A stretch of DNA of 64,000 nt from Rutpela maculata (GCA_936432065.2 OW386294.2:49938945-50002944); one strand, 5' to 3'; positions 1 to 11,905 are shown, counted from the stretch's first letter. Notes: a model not told the origin generated them from the letters alone. Numbers and translations: made by a program.

Positions 1-1275
1 TTAAGGGAAGAGGTTCGGCAAAATTTCCAGGTTGGGGGTAGCTCGTCTCCTGGCGTCGGTGATAGGCCCTGGTAGCGGAAATAGGCCGACGTTAAACAGT
101 TAAAAAAAAAGTTTTAAATTTACACAAATATTTGTAACATAACCTATAGGTATAAAAACGTCTTTTTAAATATATTTTATGCTTTCAGCGGCATTTTTAA
201 AGAAAAAGGTTGAAGTAAGGTGCACTTCCCCAGTAAACATTAATGTAACTTTACCTCTCTGAGAGGTAAGATTAATAGAACATCTTTATATAAAATATTT
301 TACATAATTTTACATAGCATATACGTAAAATAATATCATATTTAAGTCAACACATTAACTTAATTACTCATACACAAGTTTACATATTTGCTACATAATA
401 TTTCTTAAAAATGTTTACCTACTTCATTTTACGACATCGAAATCATGGAACGCGTCACACGCTCACGCAGCACGCCAGTGTAAAATGATGTAAAATCTAA
501 CGTTTGTGTTTTTTGATCATTTTTGTGAAAAATTGTGGATGTCTTTTAATAACTTTGATGCAGAACTGTGAACCATAAAGCGTCGTGACTTTTTTAAATA
601 TTATTTTATTTGGACGTTTTATTAGTGTAGAGGTTAGGTGCAAACATAAACATGCCCTCTTGTTTGCGAATTTGGTGTACATACTTTGGAGGTGCACCAT
701 TTTCCAGTGAATGACCCGAAAGTAAGTTTGTGTTGTACCGTTTTTATAAAGATATTTATTTAAATGAAACGTAACCTTTTATAGGTTAGAATTATTTCAT
801 GGGCAATCGTTATTCTCGACAGACAATTATATCATTACATGGATTTTGTTACCCAAAAGCTGTATGTTGGTGCTGTCCCCACATTATTAAGTTCAACTGA
901 ATCCAGCATAAGAAGTTGTAATTCAAGGAAACCCAGATCTTAATAGTGACCAAAAGCTTTTGCGAACTACTATGCATAGGTATGGTTATTGTTTACCGAC
1001 ATCTTATAGCACCTACTTTGTGTTTGTTATTGTATTGTACATATATTTCAAGGTTTTGTATGTGTAAAGTAGGCTAATATTTTCCTGCAATTTTTCTTTT
1101 GTCCAAAATTGGCTTCAGCACGTCAAAATATTTCATAAAAATTAGATCAGAACCTTAGGACAAAACCATTGCCCCTTTTTAGGGGATAAAAGGGGTGGTA
1201 ATCAAAAACTGATAATTTTTTTTTTAATATCAGAATCGGTTTCAACATGTTAAAAAACAGGATTAGATGGTTCTG
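1..1275. other. No gene seen; AT-rich flank
   Basis: I see no recognisable coding region on either strand. The first ~95 bases are richer in GC than what follows and run into an A-rich stretch at about 101-114, so they could be the 3' tail of an unplaced retroposon, but nothing else supports this. The short open frame at 497-700 on the minus strand has no family likeness. Confidence 0.4.
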
Positions 1276-1319
1276 ATAATAATAATAATAATAATAATAA
1301 CAATAATAATAATAATAAT
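1276..1319. repeat. (TAA)n microsatellite, left flank of R4-like copy 1
   Basis: TAA trinucleotide run with one C interruption, ending directly against the truncated 5' end of the R4/Dong-like element. Dong-type elements are known to insert in TAA repeats, so this is probably the target sequence. Confidence 0.9.
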
Positions 1320-2989
1320 CTTCTGAACTTCGCAGAACCCGTGGTTACAATTGCGGTACCCCCGGAGATAGGAGGCATAAGGTCACCCATCTGTTTTACA
1401 TGGATGACCTTAAACTTTATGCCTCCAGCGAGAGAGATTTACGCCAATCTCTCAGGGTGGTACATGAGTACACTCAGGCTGTCGGTATGGAGTTCGGCTT
1501 GGACAAATGTGCACTGGTTCACCTCAAGAGAGGACGATGCGGTGACTACGGAGAGGACGCGCAGCTTGTGGATGGAAGCATCTTGCACCACCTAGATGCC
1601 GGAGAGACGTATAAATACTTGGGTGTTGAGCAACGCTCCACTCAAGAAGTGTCAACAGTTAAAAACGCTCTCCGCGGCAAGTACCAGCACCTCCTCCGGC
1701 AGATTTGGTCTTCTGAACTGTCGGGGAAGAATAAGGTGTCTGCAACTAACATGCTTGCCGTTCCGATCCTTCTACACTCCTTTGGGGTAGTGAAATGGAC
1801 ACAAGGCGAGTTGCGCCAACTCGATGTAGGAACCCGAAAGATGATGCATCTCAACAGAAGTTTGCATCCAAAATCGTCCGTTCCGCGGTTATATCTCTCA
1901 CGACAGCAGGGAGGCCGTGGACTCTTGAGTTTGGAGTATCTACATAGCAGGTCGGCTCTGGATGGAGCTTGCAAGATCATCAAGAGTTCGGATCCCCTTC
2001 TCTGCATGGTTCGCGACCATGAAAACGCAGGGACGGGAGCGTTCTTATTCAAGGCAGCACAACGAGCAGCCGATGAACTTGGTCTCGACTTCGACACTGG
2101 GCGGGTAAACCCGAGTTCTGTCACCGAGCTGGAACCCGCTCAGCTAAAAGCCCATGCAAAAGCAGCAGAGCAACGTAAATTTCTGCAGCTGCATAAAGAT
2201 AAGCCCTTGCATGGAGTCTTCTACAAGAACATCGAAGACAGGGGCTTATCTGAGAAGCTGACCTTTGCTTTCCTAAGGTCAGCTGGGCTGAAGTCTGAGA
2301 CCGAAGGGTTCATTATGGCTTGCCAGGATGGTGTCTTTAACACACTCGTCTATCGAAGTCATGTCCTGGGTATAGAGGTCCCTGATGTAAACTGTAGGGC
2401 CTGCCGAAGGGCGCCGGAGACACTTATGCACCTGTTGTCGGCTTGTCCGACATACGCTGTCTCGGCCTATATCCACAGACATGATGGAGCATTACGTGTG
2501 CTGTACTATCATCTGCGGCATACGTATGGGATAGACGAGACACCAGTGCTGCCTTACGCTTCGGGGGATATTGAGTCCGTAGTGGGGAATGAGCGGTGCC
2601 TAATTTATTGGAACTACTCGTTTCCCACCCTCAGGCAAATACAGGCCAATAAACCTGATTTAGTCCTCCTCGACCACCAACTTAGGACAATGTTTGTCAT
2701 TGAATTCTCCGCCCCAGGGGAAACAAACATTGTTCTGGAAGAGGAGGAAAAACGGACTAAATATCGAGATCTTCTCTTCGAACTCCGTAGACTCTATCCG
2801 GACCACACTGTTAAACTAGTGGTTCTTATCATAGGATGCCTAGGTGGGGTGAGGCGCACACTGCTTTCGGAATTGAAGACGATACCGGCATGCCGAAACT
2901 CGGCAGAAATCTTAGCCGGAAGAATGCAGAAGGCCGTTATCCTTGGCTCGTTACGCCTGCTCAGAGCACACGATTCGCGGACCCAGTGA
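1320..2989 (+). pseudogene. R4/Dong-like RT C-terminus and restriction-like endonuclease
   Basis: The open frame runs without a stop from the truncation point to a stop at 2987-2989; about 529 codons follow the methionine of YMDD at 1400. The reading frame before that methionine (1340-1399) still gives good RT sequence ending THLFYMDDLKLYA, so the true frame enters from upstream. Further upstream (about 1320-1338) likeness seems to shift frame. A C-x2-C...H...C zinc finger (CRACRRAPETLMHLLSACP) sits near residue 332. It is followed by the endonuclease core KPDLVLLD and FVIEFSAP near residues 419-435. The N-terminal DNA-binding region and most of the RT are missing, so this copy cannot be autonomous. 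The well-kept frame suggests a fairly recent insertion. Confidence 0.85.
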
Positions 2990-3102
2990 CCACTGACCCT
3001 ACGGCGTAGGGAGTGGTCTCTGGTATTACCAGCGTACCCTCTCTGGCATCGGAGACAGAGAGAAGGGCGACTGGCTTCACAAAAAAAAAAAAAAAAAAAA
3101 AA
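1320..3102 (+). mobile_element. R4/Dong-like non-LTR retrotransposon, 5'-truncated copy 1
   Basis: The fragment begins inside the reverse transcriptase near the YMDD motif and runs through the C-terminal restriction-like endonuclease to a 3' UTR of about 90 bases (2990-3080) and an A run (3081-3102). TAA microsatellite flanks both ends. 5' truncation is what target-primed reverse transcription usually gives. The protein order (RT, CCHC zinc finger, PD-D/E-K type endonuclease) is that of the R2/R4 group; target preference for TAA points to the R4/Dong side. Confidence 0.85.
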
Positions 3103-3120
3103 TAATAATAATAATAATAA
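3103..3120. repeat. (TAA)n microsatellite between R4-like copies 1 and 2
   Basis: Short TAA run after the A tail of copy 1, joining directly to the next endonuclease fragment. Confidence 0.9.
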
Positions 3121-3573
3121 CCAGTCATCAACACCCAAGACAGTACCATCATGTGGGACCACAGTATTAGGACAGATCGTACTATTGGCGCCAACCGACC
3201 AGACATTGTGGTTCACAACAGGAAAGAGAGGACATGTCTACTCATCGACGTCGCCATCCCAGATGACCAAAACATCATGGTCAAGGAAGCTGAGAAGATC
3301 TCTAAGTACAAGGACTTGCAGATAGAGGTACAACGGATGTGGAATGTGAAAGCTAAAACAGTGCCACTGGTAATTGGATCACTGGGAACCATCAAGAAAG
3401 GATTTCATAAACATCTGGAGCAGATCCCGGGAAAACCAAGCACTTATGAAATGCCGAAGATCGCGCTGTTAGGGTCTGCCCATATTCTTCGGAGAATAAT
3501 TACTTAGAGGAAAGCCTTAGGACTCTTGTTGAGTCCCGGCAGCAAACCGACACATAGTCGAGAAAATTATAAG
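3121..3573 (+). mobile_element. R4-group LINE, endonuclease 3' fragment (copy 2, different lineage)
   Basis: About 450 bases between two TAA/ATA tracts. It encodes only the C-terminal endonuclease of a restriction-like-endonuclease LINE. The protein differs clearly from copies 1 and 3, so it belongs to another family that uses the same kind of target. Confidence 0.75.
3151..3507 (+). pseudogene. R4-group restriction-like endonuclease C-terminal fragment
   Basis: 118 codons ending at 3505-3507. The core RPDIVVHN, then LLIDVAIPDD and a KYKDL helix, is the PD-(D/E)xK-like endonuclease arrangement seen at the end of R4/Dong/NeSL-type LINE proteins. The ending LLGSAHILRRII is typical of that C-terminus. 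RT and zinc finger are absent because the copy is 5'-truncated. The methionine at 3151 is only an internal residue; in-frame sequence continues a little upstream. No lesion is visible in what remains. Confidence 0.75.
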
Positions 3574-3713
<140 letters not shown>

Positions 3714-4826
3714 CTCTGCATGGTCCGAGACCATGAAGGTGCAGGAGTTGGAGCCTTTTTGTTTAAGGCAGCACGCAGAGCCGCCGATGAACTCGGTCTG
3801 GTCTTCGACGCTGAGCGGGTTAATCACGACTCTGTCATCGAGTTGGAACCTGCTCGGCAAAAAGCCCAAGTCAAAGCTGCTGAAATTGATTTATTTCTGC
3901 AGCTACACTCGGATAAGCCATTGCACGGAGTCTTCTGTAAAAATATAGAAGACCGCGGCTTATCCGAAAGGCTGACCTTCGCTTTCTTGAGGTCAGCCGG
4001 GCTGAAGTCTGAGACCGAGGGATTCATAATGGCGTGCCAGGATGGTGTATTCAACACACTCGTCTATCGAAGTCGTGTCATGGGTATAGAGGTCCCTGAT
4101 GTCAGTTGCAGAACCTGCCACAGGGCGCCGGAGACATTAATGCATTTGCTGTCGGCTTGTCCAGTATATGCAGTCTCGGCCTATATCCAGAGGCACGATG
4201 CAGCATTATGAGTGCTTTATTATCACTTAAGGCACTCGTATGGGATAGACGAGACACCAGTGCTGCCTTACGCTCCGGGGGATATTGAGTCCGTTGTGGG
4301 AAATGAGAAGTGTCTAATTTATTGGAACTACTCGTTTCCCACCGTCAGGCAAATACAAGCTAATAAGCCTGACATGGTCCTCCTCGACCACCAACTCAAG
4401 ACAATGTTTGTCGTGGAGTTCTCGGCTCCCGCGGAGAATAACATTGTCTTGAAGGAGGAGGAAAAACGGACGAAATATCGAGATTTGCTCTTCGAGCTCC
4501 GCAGGCTTTACCCTGGCCATACTGTTAAGCTAGTGGTCCTGATCATAGGAGCCCTCGGTGGAACGAGACACACACTGCTTTCAGAACTAAAGATCATACC
4601 GGCATGCCGAAATTCGGCAGAGATCTTAGCCGGCAGGATGCAGAAGGCCATTATCCTCGGCTCATTACGTCTACTCAGGGCACACGATTCTCGGACCCAG
4701 TAGTCACTCACACCACGGACGTGGGGAGTGGCTGCCGGTACTACCAGCTCCCCTCTGTGAGTGTCGGAGCCACAGAGTATAAAGGGTGACTGGCTTTTAT
4801 ATATATATAAAAAAAAAAAAAAAAAA

Positions 4827-4828
<2 letters not shown>
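3714..4828 (+). mobile_element. R4/Dong-like non-LTR retrotransposon, 5'-truncated copy 3
   Basis: Colinear with copy 1 from about 2001 onward and of the same family, with a similar 3' UTR (from 4704) and an A-rich tail (about 4809-4828). Truncated further downstream than copy 1. Flanked by ATA/TAA tracts on both sides. Confidence 0.85.
3720..4703 (+). pseudogene. R4/Dong-like RT thumb/zinc finger/endonuclease with one nonsense codon
   Basis: Two open stretches in one frame, 3720-4211 and 4212-4703, are separated only by TGA at 4209-4211. Copy 1 has an arginine codon (CGT) there. Zinc-finger residues (CRTCHRAPETLMHLLSACP) lie before the stop. The endonuclease core KPDMVLLD and FVVEFSAP lies after it. 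The frame ends at the same place as copy 1. A dead but little-decayed relative of copy 1. Confidence 0.85.

Positions 4829-4874
<46 letters not shown>
4829..4874. repeat. (TAA)n microsatellite shared by R4-like copy 3 and the minus-strand LINE
   Basis: TAA run between the A tail of R4-like copy 3 (plus strand) and the 3' end of the CR1/L2-like LINE (minus strand). It could be the LINE's own 3' microsatellite tail that later served as R4 target. Confidence 0.9.
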
Positions 4875-5037
4875 TTATTGGTGTTAATGTACAAAAGTAC
4901 TTACACAAGTCAATTAGAGTAGGTTAGGTAATTTCATAAATTACATATCACAAATAAATATAAAAAATAAGCAACAAAAAAACATACATTGTTGACAAAG
5001 TGTGTATATAGCAAAATTGTACAAACGAACATGAACA

Positions 5038-7815
5038 CTAACATACATTCATTGTCAAAATATCACATTCCAAAAATTCCCTGTAGTGGTAGAATGCCTT
5101 TCCTATGAGAAAATTTTTTATTGCGTTTCGAAATTTTTTTAGATTATCGATGTTTTTTATGTCTAATGGTAATTTATTAAACATTTGAATTGCTAGATAA
5201 TTTGGTCCGTTTTGTGACTTACTTAATCTATAATATGGGGTAATAATGTTATCCTTAGTTCTTGTATTATGGTTATGTTGGTTCACATAAGTAGGGTAGT
5301 TATTTATATTTGTTTTAATATATGTTAAACATTCCAAGACGTATAGCGAAGGTAATGTTAATATGCCAAATTCAATAAAAGCATTTTTACAATCCTCTGT
5401 ATATCCTAAACATGCTATAATTCGGATTCATTTTCTCTGAATAGCAAATACCTTATCAAAGTCCGCAGCATCTCCCCAGACTATTATAGCATAACTCATG
5501 ATTGAATGTATCTGTGGACACAGTGCCTGATAAGTTACGAATAACGAAAGTTCTACTACTCAGTTTTCGACAGATATTATCAATGTGTATATTCCATCTC
5601 AAATGTGAATCCAAATAAACACCTAAAAATTTTACGCTAGATATTACATCAGTAGAAATTTCGAAATTGCGTAACGTGAACATCATACCTTGTGATTTGG
5701 TTTTATTACAAATCAAATTATTAGAACTAAGCCATTGTTCAGTTTTTGAGTGTATTTCGCTTTTTTTTACTTCAACGTCATATAAATTATCGGATCTAAT
5801 GGAAATTGTGGTATCGTCTGCATACAAAATATATGTGAGAAATTTTTTTGACATGGGCATATCGTTAATATAAATCAAAAAGAGTAAGGGTCCTAATATA
5901 GAACCCTGAGGCACACCTGTCTTTAAAATTTCTTTACTTGACATTATGTTATTGAATTTGACAATTTGACTGCGATTGTATAAATATGATTTTAATAGTT
6001 TTATACTATTTACACTGATTTTATATTTTAGTAACTTTTCGATTAAAATTTCATGCGAAACACAATCAAAAGCCTTACTAAGGTCTAGGAATATTGTATC
6101 ATTAAATTCGAGATTTTCATATGCGTCGAGGACATTATTAACAAAGGCCAATATGTCACTATTAGTGCTGCGGTTCTTCCGAAAGCCATGTTGACATTCA
6201 AGAAAAAGACCATTTGTTTCAAAATATGTAATTAATCTATTATACATGCATTTTTTCAGTATTTTTGAAAAAACTGGAAGAATTGATATGAGCCGGTAGT
6301 TTGTGAGGTCATCCATATCACCACTCTTAAAAATGGGCGTAACTACTGCTTCTTTTAACATGCATGGGAATATACCCCTTTAGAGACATTCATTTATCGA
6401 TTTTGTTAGAGGATATATTATAAGGTTTTTTATAGTTTTTATTACTTTCACACTCAAACCATATACATCTTTACTGGATTTGCTTTTTAGATTTGTGATT
6501 ATGTCTCGTATTTCGTTATGGGAAACTTCAGTAAATTCAAAGTCGGTATTTGGCAAGTTATTATAGTTGAAATTTAAATATGGATCTAAATTTTCATTTG
6601 GAGGAAGTGCAGTGCGCTCATTTAAAATTTTTTGAGCTGCAGTGACAAAGTGTTCATTAAATTCATCCGGTTTTATGTCAACATTATTTTTATTTTGACA
6701 TATTTTATTTCTCTGTTTATTTATAATATCCCACATACATTTATTTGGGTTGCTTGCATTTTTTATCAATTTGTCATTCGCTTCTTTTTTTGCCTTCTTT
6801 ATTTCAAGTTTATAACGCATGCGATAAACATTTTTTTGTGTCTTATTCGCAGGACATGGATTTTGTTTATACATTAAATCAAGAAATTTTAGTTGTTCAC
6901 GCATATTTCTTAATTTATCATTAAACCAGGGTGGCCCATTTGTATTGTGTTTATTTGTGTATTTTTTTTTCCGGAAATGCTATGTTATGGCATTCTAGTA
7001 TTCTGTCTAAAAATATCTGAAATTTTGAATTAATATCCACCCCCTTTTCATCAACAAATGTCCAGTCAATGTTTTCAACTAGGTTATAAAATGTAAACTT
7101 ACCCATTTCTGTAATCGGCCTATATATTTTTTGTTTAATTTCCTGTACATAGTTTCCTTTCAAGTGAGGTACATTAATAATAATACCGTTATGATCTGAG
7201 AAATCACAATCAACAGTGGAAATTTTCATTTCCATGTCAAAATTAATGAACACATTATCAATGCAGTTATTTTTTCTGGTATTTTCTTTTACCTTTTTTT
7301 GAAATCCAAATGTACTCAACAAGTTACATAAATGAGCGCAGTAGCCTCACTCCTTATCCGAGTCAATCTCAAAGAGTACATTGAAATCGCCTACAATTAT
7401 TGTTTTTTTCTTATTATTCATATTTAGTAAAATTTGCTCAAGTATTTCAAGGAATATTTTAAAATCGCTACTTGGAACTCTATAGATATTAATTAAATAT
7501 ATATCTAAAGAACTAACCATAACACCACTAACCTCTATTATTGTTTCAATTGACATATTATTTATAGCAGATAATGAAGTATAATTCAAACCTTCTTTTA
7601 CTAAAATGACGGTACCACCACCTTTATGTGCCTGTCTACTAAAGTATGAAGCAACATTATATTTTCCCAGGGTCAGGCATTCCATTTCTGCAGGATAAAG
7701 CCATGTCTCACTAAAATATAAAATTTGAAAATTTTTATCAAATAGATAACAGTCAATTTCATTAAGTTTGTTTCTTAAGGATTGAACATTTACGTAGAAT
7801 ATATTGAATATATCA
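5038..7815 (-). pseudogene. LINE ORF2: endonuclease plus reverse transcriptase
   Basis: The endonuclease starts near 7810 (VNVQSLRNKLNEID), with FSETWL and IIVGDFNV motifs and an FSDHNG motif late in the domain. RT blocks include SKAFDCVSHEIL, TGVPQGSILGPLLFLIYIND and YADDTT. The C-terminal tail ends at 5038. I see an in-frame TGA at 7347-7349, a frame change in an A-rich run near 6970, an in-frame TAA at 6380-6382, and a frame change near 5540. Between these lesions the frame is clean, so the copy is dead but young. It would have nicked DNA and copied its own RNA at the target site. Confidence 0.85.
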
Positions 7816-7879
7816 CGGTCAAAGTTTTTTTCTTCTTTATCTTTGGTAGGTGCGTTATTTTTTTCTTTGGCTAGAGACG

Positions 7880-8845
7880 TCAGTTCGGTAAAATTGTCCT
7901 TTTCTTCAGGAATAAAAAACGGCTAACGCAAGCTCCATGCGGCCACATTTCTGGGTCCATTGCTTTTTCAAAGTTCTCTTCTAAAATAGTGACTTTGAAA
8001 GATGTGTAGAGATCGGGATATTTTGGTGTAATTGCTTCCACTACCACTTCAGGGAAATTTTGTTTTACGAGTTTTGTAAGGGATTCGACTGTGGTATTCT
8101 TATCCACTCGGTATACATGTAGCACAGTTTCTTTTGGGACACCCTGTACTATTTTATTATCTTTATTACTTCTTATAATTGTTTGTCTTTTATTTCTCCT
8201 TTTCTTATCGGCTTTTTTCCAGCCATTTGCCTTAATACTGTTAGGCTGCGTCTGCATGTCATTGTTAATATTTATGTATTTGTTTAAACTGAGTTCAGTT
8301 TCAGTTTGCATTATTCCTAAAGATACAGTGTTTTTATCAACTGGTTTTTTAGGATACTCTTGCATGCTATTGATTTGTTTTTTGTTGGTACTACTTTCTT
8401 TATTTACCAGTGTTGTTTTTACAGGGTTCACTTTTTCTTCTGTTTTTTCTACAACTGAGGCCATAGGTTTTGCTACATTTAACTGTTTTAATAATTCTAT
8501 TTGGTTATTAAGCAAGGAAACTTTTTCTTCTAATTCATTAATTATTCTGTCCTTTAGTTTAATGACGTAATTAAAGATGCTTATATCTACCTTGTTAGCA
8601 TCAGAGAGATTTTCTATTGCGTCAAAAAATGGATTGTCCTCTTCACTGATAGATTGAGGTGAACTTTCACAACAGATTATTTTTTCATTGTCGATGATCA
8701 CAATATTCTTCAACTGTTTTACACAACTGTTATGACATACTGTATCACAATTTACACATTTCAAGCCTTTTTGCGCAACCATTTTACATCTTTTGCAAGG
8801 TTTTGTGCTTCCTGCTGTTTCACATGTTTTACCAGTCGGCGCCAT
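7880..8845 (-). CDS. LINE ORF1-like protein with N-terminal PHD-type zinc finger
   Basis: 321 codons starting at ATG 8845. Cysteine/histidine pairs CKRCKMVAQKGLKC, CVNC and CHNSC in the first ~60 residues form a PHD/zinc-ribbon-like module, common at the N-terminus of insect CR1/L2-type LINE proteins. A predicted coiled-coil segment (LKDRIINELEEKVSLLNNQI) and a long polar, basic linker follow. It probably binds RNA or nucleic acid as part of the element's RNP. The frame stops at 7880, but the neighbouring frame stays open from a T-rich run near 7915 straight into the endonuclease at about 7810. The original element may therefore have had one fused ORF, or overlapping ORFs, with a frameshift here. 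Confidence 0.7.
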   Translation of the reverse strand: MAPTGKTCETAGSTKPCKRCKMVAQKGLKCVNCDTVCHNSCVKQLKNIVIIDNEKIICCESSPQSISEEDNPFFDAIENLSDANKVDISIFNYVIKLKDRIINELEEKVSLLNNQIELLKQLNVAKPMASVVEKTEEKVNPVKTTLVNKESSTNKKQINSMQEYPKKPVDKNTVSLGIMQTETELSLNKYININNDMQTQPNSIKANGWKKADKKRRNKRQTIIRSNKDNKIVQGVPKETVLHVYRVDKNTTVESLTKLVKQNFPEVVVEAITPKYPDLYTSFKVTILEENFEKAMDPEMWPHGACVSRFLFLKKRTILPN

Positions 8846-8870
8846 CTTGAAAAGGTGAAAAGGTGAATGA

Positions 8871-10272
8871 TTAAAAGCGCAGCCCCTTTTATTGTTGTCT
8901 TGTGATTAATGATATTGCTTGTATCGCCATTAAAAAAATTAATTTGATCATTATAAAACTACGAAGAATACTGGAATTGTCTGAACCTTTATGGTTAATT
9001 TTGTTGCAAGAAATTAAGACAATTAAGATTTGTCATTATTAAAAATATGCTTCTGGTAGAATTAAATCATCTTGGTAAAGGACCCCGCACATATTCTTAT
9101 ATCAAATGGCTCTCGGTGAATGCAATAGTATAATATAATTTAATATTTATACAAAAAAAGCTTAAGAAACAGTAACAAGTTCGAAAATTGAATCGTTGAT
9201 TGTTTACTTTTCAGTGGCGTTAATTAACAATTTGTTTATATGGCTGTTAAAGAAACTACTTTTATCATGGGATTCTCATAAGATTGATGCACTCGTCTAC
9301 AATTTATGCATGAAAAAAGTACTGCTTTACACACTTGTTGCATAAATAAGTAGATATTTTAAAATTATTTAAAACAATTTTTTGGCAATTATTTAACAAA
9401 TGCATTTTTTTCAAGCTTCATGGCTCCCAATTGTTTCTTTTTTTGTGATCTTTTGAAGCATTCTAATAATTTTTAATTGTTTAATTCTGAGAAAAAAATT
9501 CTTTATAAAAAATTTAAAATGATTTTAAATAGTTTTAAAAAATTGTGTTAACACCACTGAAGAGTAGGAGAAAAATCTACATTCTAAAACAAATTGTTCT
9601 ATGACTTGATGCACTTAAACAGTCAACGGTTCAATTTTCGACTTTGTTATTGTTTTTTTGGCGTTGTTATAAACATTTCCACTTGAAATTTGGTGTGATG
9701 ATTTAATGGACTTATTTAGCATATTTTTTTATTACATTTTGCAAAAAAATCTCTTAATTTTAGAGCGGAATTCAAAAAACCAGGATATTCTAAGATCTCT
9801 AGAGGCTTTAAAATTAATCAAGAATATAGACGTTGCGTGAAGTCATTCACTCCTAGTTGCATTTTCATTCCCCTTTTTTTCGGCAGTTATATGCTGCATA
9901 CTCTTATGTTGAAATACTCCAATAGTCCCCAAATCACCATCTCTGGCAGATTAGACAAATCTGATTTTAAATAGCTGGGTTTTAACAGTGTAAACTCAAC
10001 TTTGAGGCAGACTTTCGGATTGAATGACAGCACTTTGAGCACATCGGTTCATGTTTAAAGCAGTATACTTCTGAAACTCATCGGATCGACCTCAAATTTT
10101 CCATTCCATTGAAAGCGTGTTTTCGTAAAGTTTTGTTAAAATATATACATTATTATTTAAACTATCATAAATTGTTTAATAACTTAACAAATTGATCAAA
10201 ATAGTTTGCATCTAGTTTTCTTCACAATTTAGTAAAGGGATACAAGCTATATAACCAGATTTACTACACTAT
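8871..10272. other. No gene seen
   Basis: About 1.4 kb of AT-rich sequence with no open frame of note and no repeat structure I can define by eye. It separates the LINE from the first foldback element. Confidence 0.5.
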
Positions 10273-10851
10273 ACAGGGTGCGCCACTTAAAACTCCCCAG
10301 ACTTGTAACTTTTTTATTTTCGTAGCGATGGCCATGTTGGGCACATCAACTTGTAGACAGTTTTAAAGCCTTTAAATATCCATACAGAGTGATTATTATT
10401 ATTTTTTTTTTAATGGCTAAGAAAGGAAACTTAATTTTCTTTGAATATTTTTTTACCTCACCCTGTACATGGACTGTGTTATTGTTTTCTTATAAAGGTT
10501 TTAATTAGCTCCAATTAATGTTATTAAAATAAAAAAACCTAAAAAATAAAAAATTTGCAATTTCCTACTTAGTACATTTTAATACAAGTTTTTTTTTTAA
10601 TTTTTTTTTTATTTCTTGTTACTGTTTTATTACGCTGAACATTGTTTGTGATATGTCTTAAGTATAAGAAAACATTAACGCAGTTCATGTACAGGGTGAC
10701 GTAAAAAAATATTCAAGGAAATTAAGATTTCTTTCTTAACAATTTTTTCAAAAAAATTTTTTTTTAAATACTTTAAAAATATCTACAATTTGATGTGCCT
10801 TAAAAAATAAGAAAATTACAAGCCTGGGAGTTTTAAATGGTGTACCCCGTA
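10273..10851. mobile_element. Foldback MITE with TACAGGGTG ends and TA target duplication
   Basis: The two ends are long imperfect inverted repeats: the left TACAGGGTGCGCCACTTAAA pairs with the right end TTTAAATGGTGTACCCCGTA. Pairing continues inward for about 230 bases per arm (for example 10425-10500 against 10660-10735). TA flanks both sides (10271-10272 and 10852-10853). No coding capacity. TA duplication and ACAGGGTG-like ends fit a non-autonomous Tc1/mariner-type element. Confidence 0.75.
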
Positions 10852-11344
10852 TATGAAATAGACTAATATTTCAATTATTTTCACAGGTTGTGTAACTGAT
10901 GTTCAAGTAGCAAATATCAGAGTGACGAAGGCTGACCAAAGAACGAGTACAATCAGAAACGACCCGAGAAATGCTTAACACTTTTTGTAGATACTTAGTT
11001 AACTTGAATATACATTAGTTACACAAAAGACACTAGTATTAATCTCAACAGTTAATAAAATAAATTAAATGAAATTTGAGCTTTACTAGGAATGCAAGGC
11101 AAGGTAGGTAGGTGGGTATACATCATTGGAGAAAAAAAAATATCGTATAGCTGCTTTCTAAAGAACATATAGATGACAACGTCGAGGACAACGCCTAATG
11201 CCTGGTTTACCTACTGGGATATGCAGAGATTAAGATGGAATTGAAACTTTGTTAATACTAATTAACTTTTAGTTTAAACTGTCATTCAGTTCGAGAATTT
11301 TTCCTAAGCTAATATATGTTGACAAATCAGACAACCATATGTTG

Positions 11345-11905
11345 CATTATATACTTTTTATCTCTGTTTGATGTAGCATGTATTTGTTTTTTTATACCTA
11401 CCACCATAATGTTCAAAATAGCACCCAATAGTTCTAGAACAATAGTTCTTTTTAAATATTGATACTAGAGAACTGGATTCTTGGAGTTCAATATATGAAT
11501 ATAAATTCCTCATGAATTGTCCAGAAAAATTGATATTCTTTAGGAAATAACTGGAGGAGACATCAACTATTATTTTTAAGTAGAATATCCCTGAACATTT
11601 TTAGAAAGTTAGATAGTTTTATATTTTAAATATAACAATTTTTTACAAAAAAAAATTTCATTCAAAATATAAAACTACTCGGCTCTCTAAATAAGGTATT
11701 CGACTTAAAAATAAAACTTGGTGTCAACTTCGGTAATTTTCTAAAGAAATATATTTTTCTGTATAACTATTCATATATCTAACTTTAAAAATCCAATTGT
11801 GTAGTATCAATATTTAAAAAGTGCTGGGATATGCTATTTTGAACATACGGTAGGTAGATAAAATATATACATGCTACATCATAAAGAGATAAAAAATATA
11901 TAAGT
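11345..11905. repeat. Inverted repeat (foldback), arms ~250-300 bp
   Basis: The arm at about 11345-11620 (with TTTTTATCTCTG and GATGTAGCATGTAT) is the reverse complement of about 11690-11905 (with ATACATGCTACATC and AGAGATAAAAAA). Similarity is imperfect but continuous, including the shared CAAAATAGCA...AAATATTGATACTA order. Probably an old MITE; ends and target duplication are not clear. Confidence 0.65.

Larger units (their letters stand above)
4875..8870 (-). mobile_element. CR1/L2-like non-LTR retrotransposon, near full length
   Basis: In order on the minus strand: a PHD-like zinc-finger region, an apurinic-type endonuclease, a reverse transcriptase with YADD, a C-terminal domain, a short 3' UTR, and a 3' end against a TAA/TTA tract. 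The domain order and 3' microsatellite fit the CR1/L2 part of the Jockey superfamily; exact clade needs a tree. Only a handful of lesions are visible. The 5' end is placed just upstream of the first ATG at 8845 and is uncertain. Confidence 0.8.
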
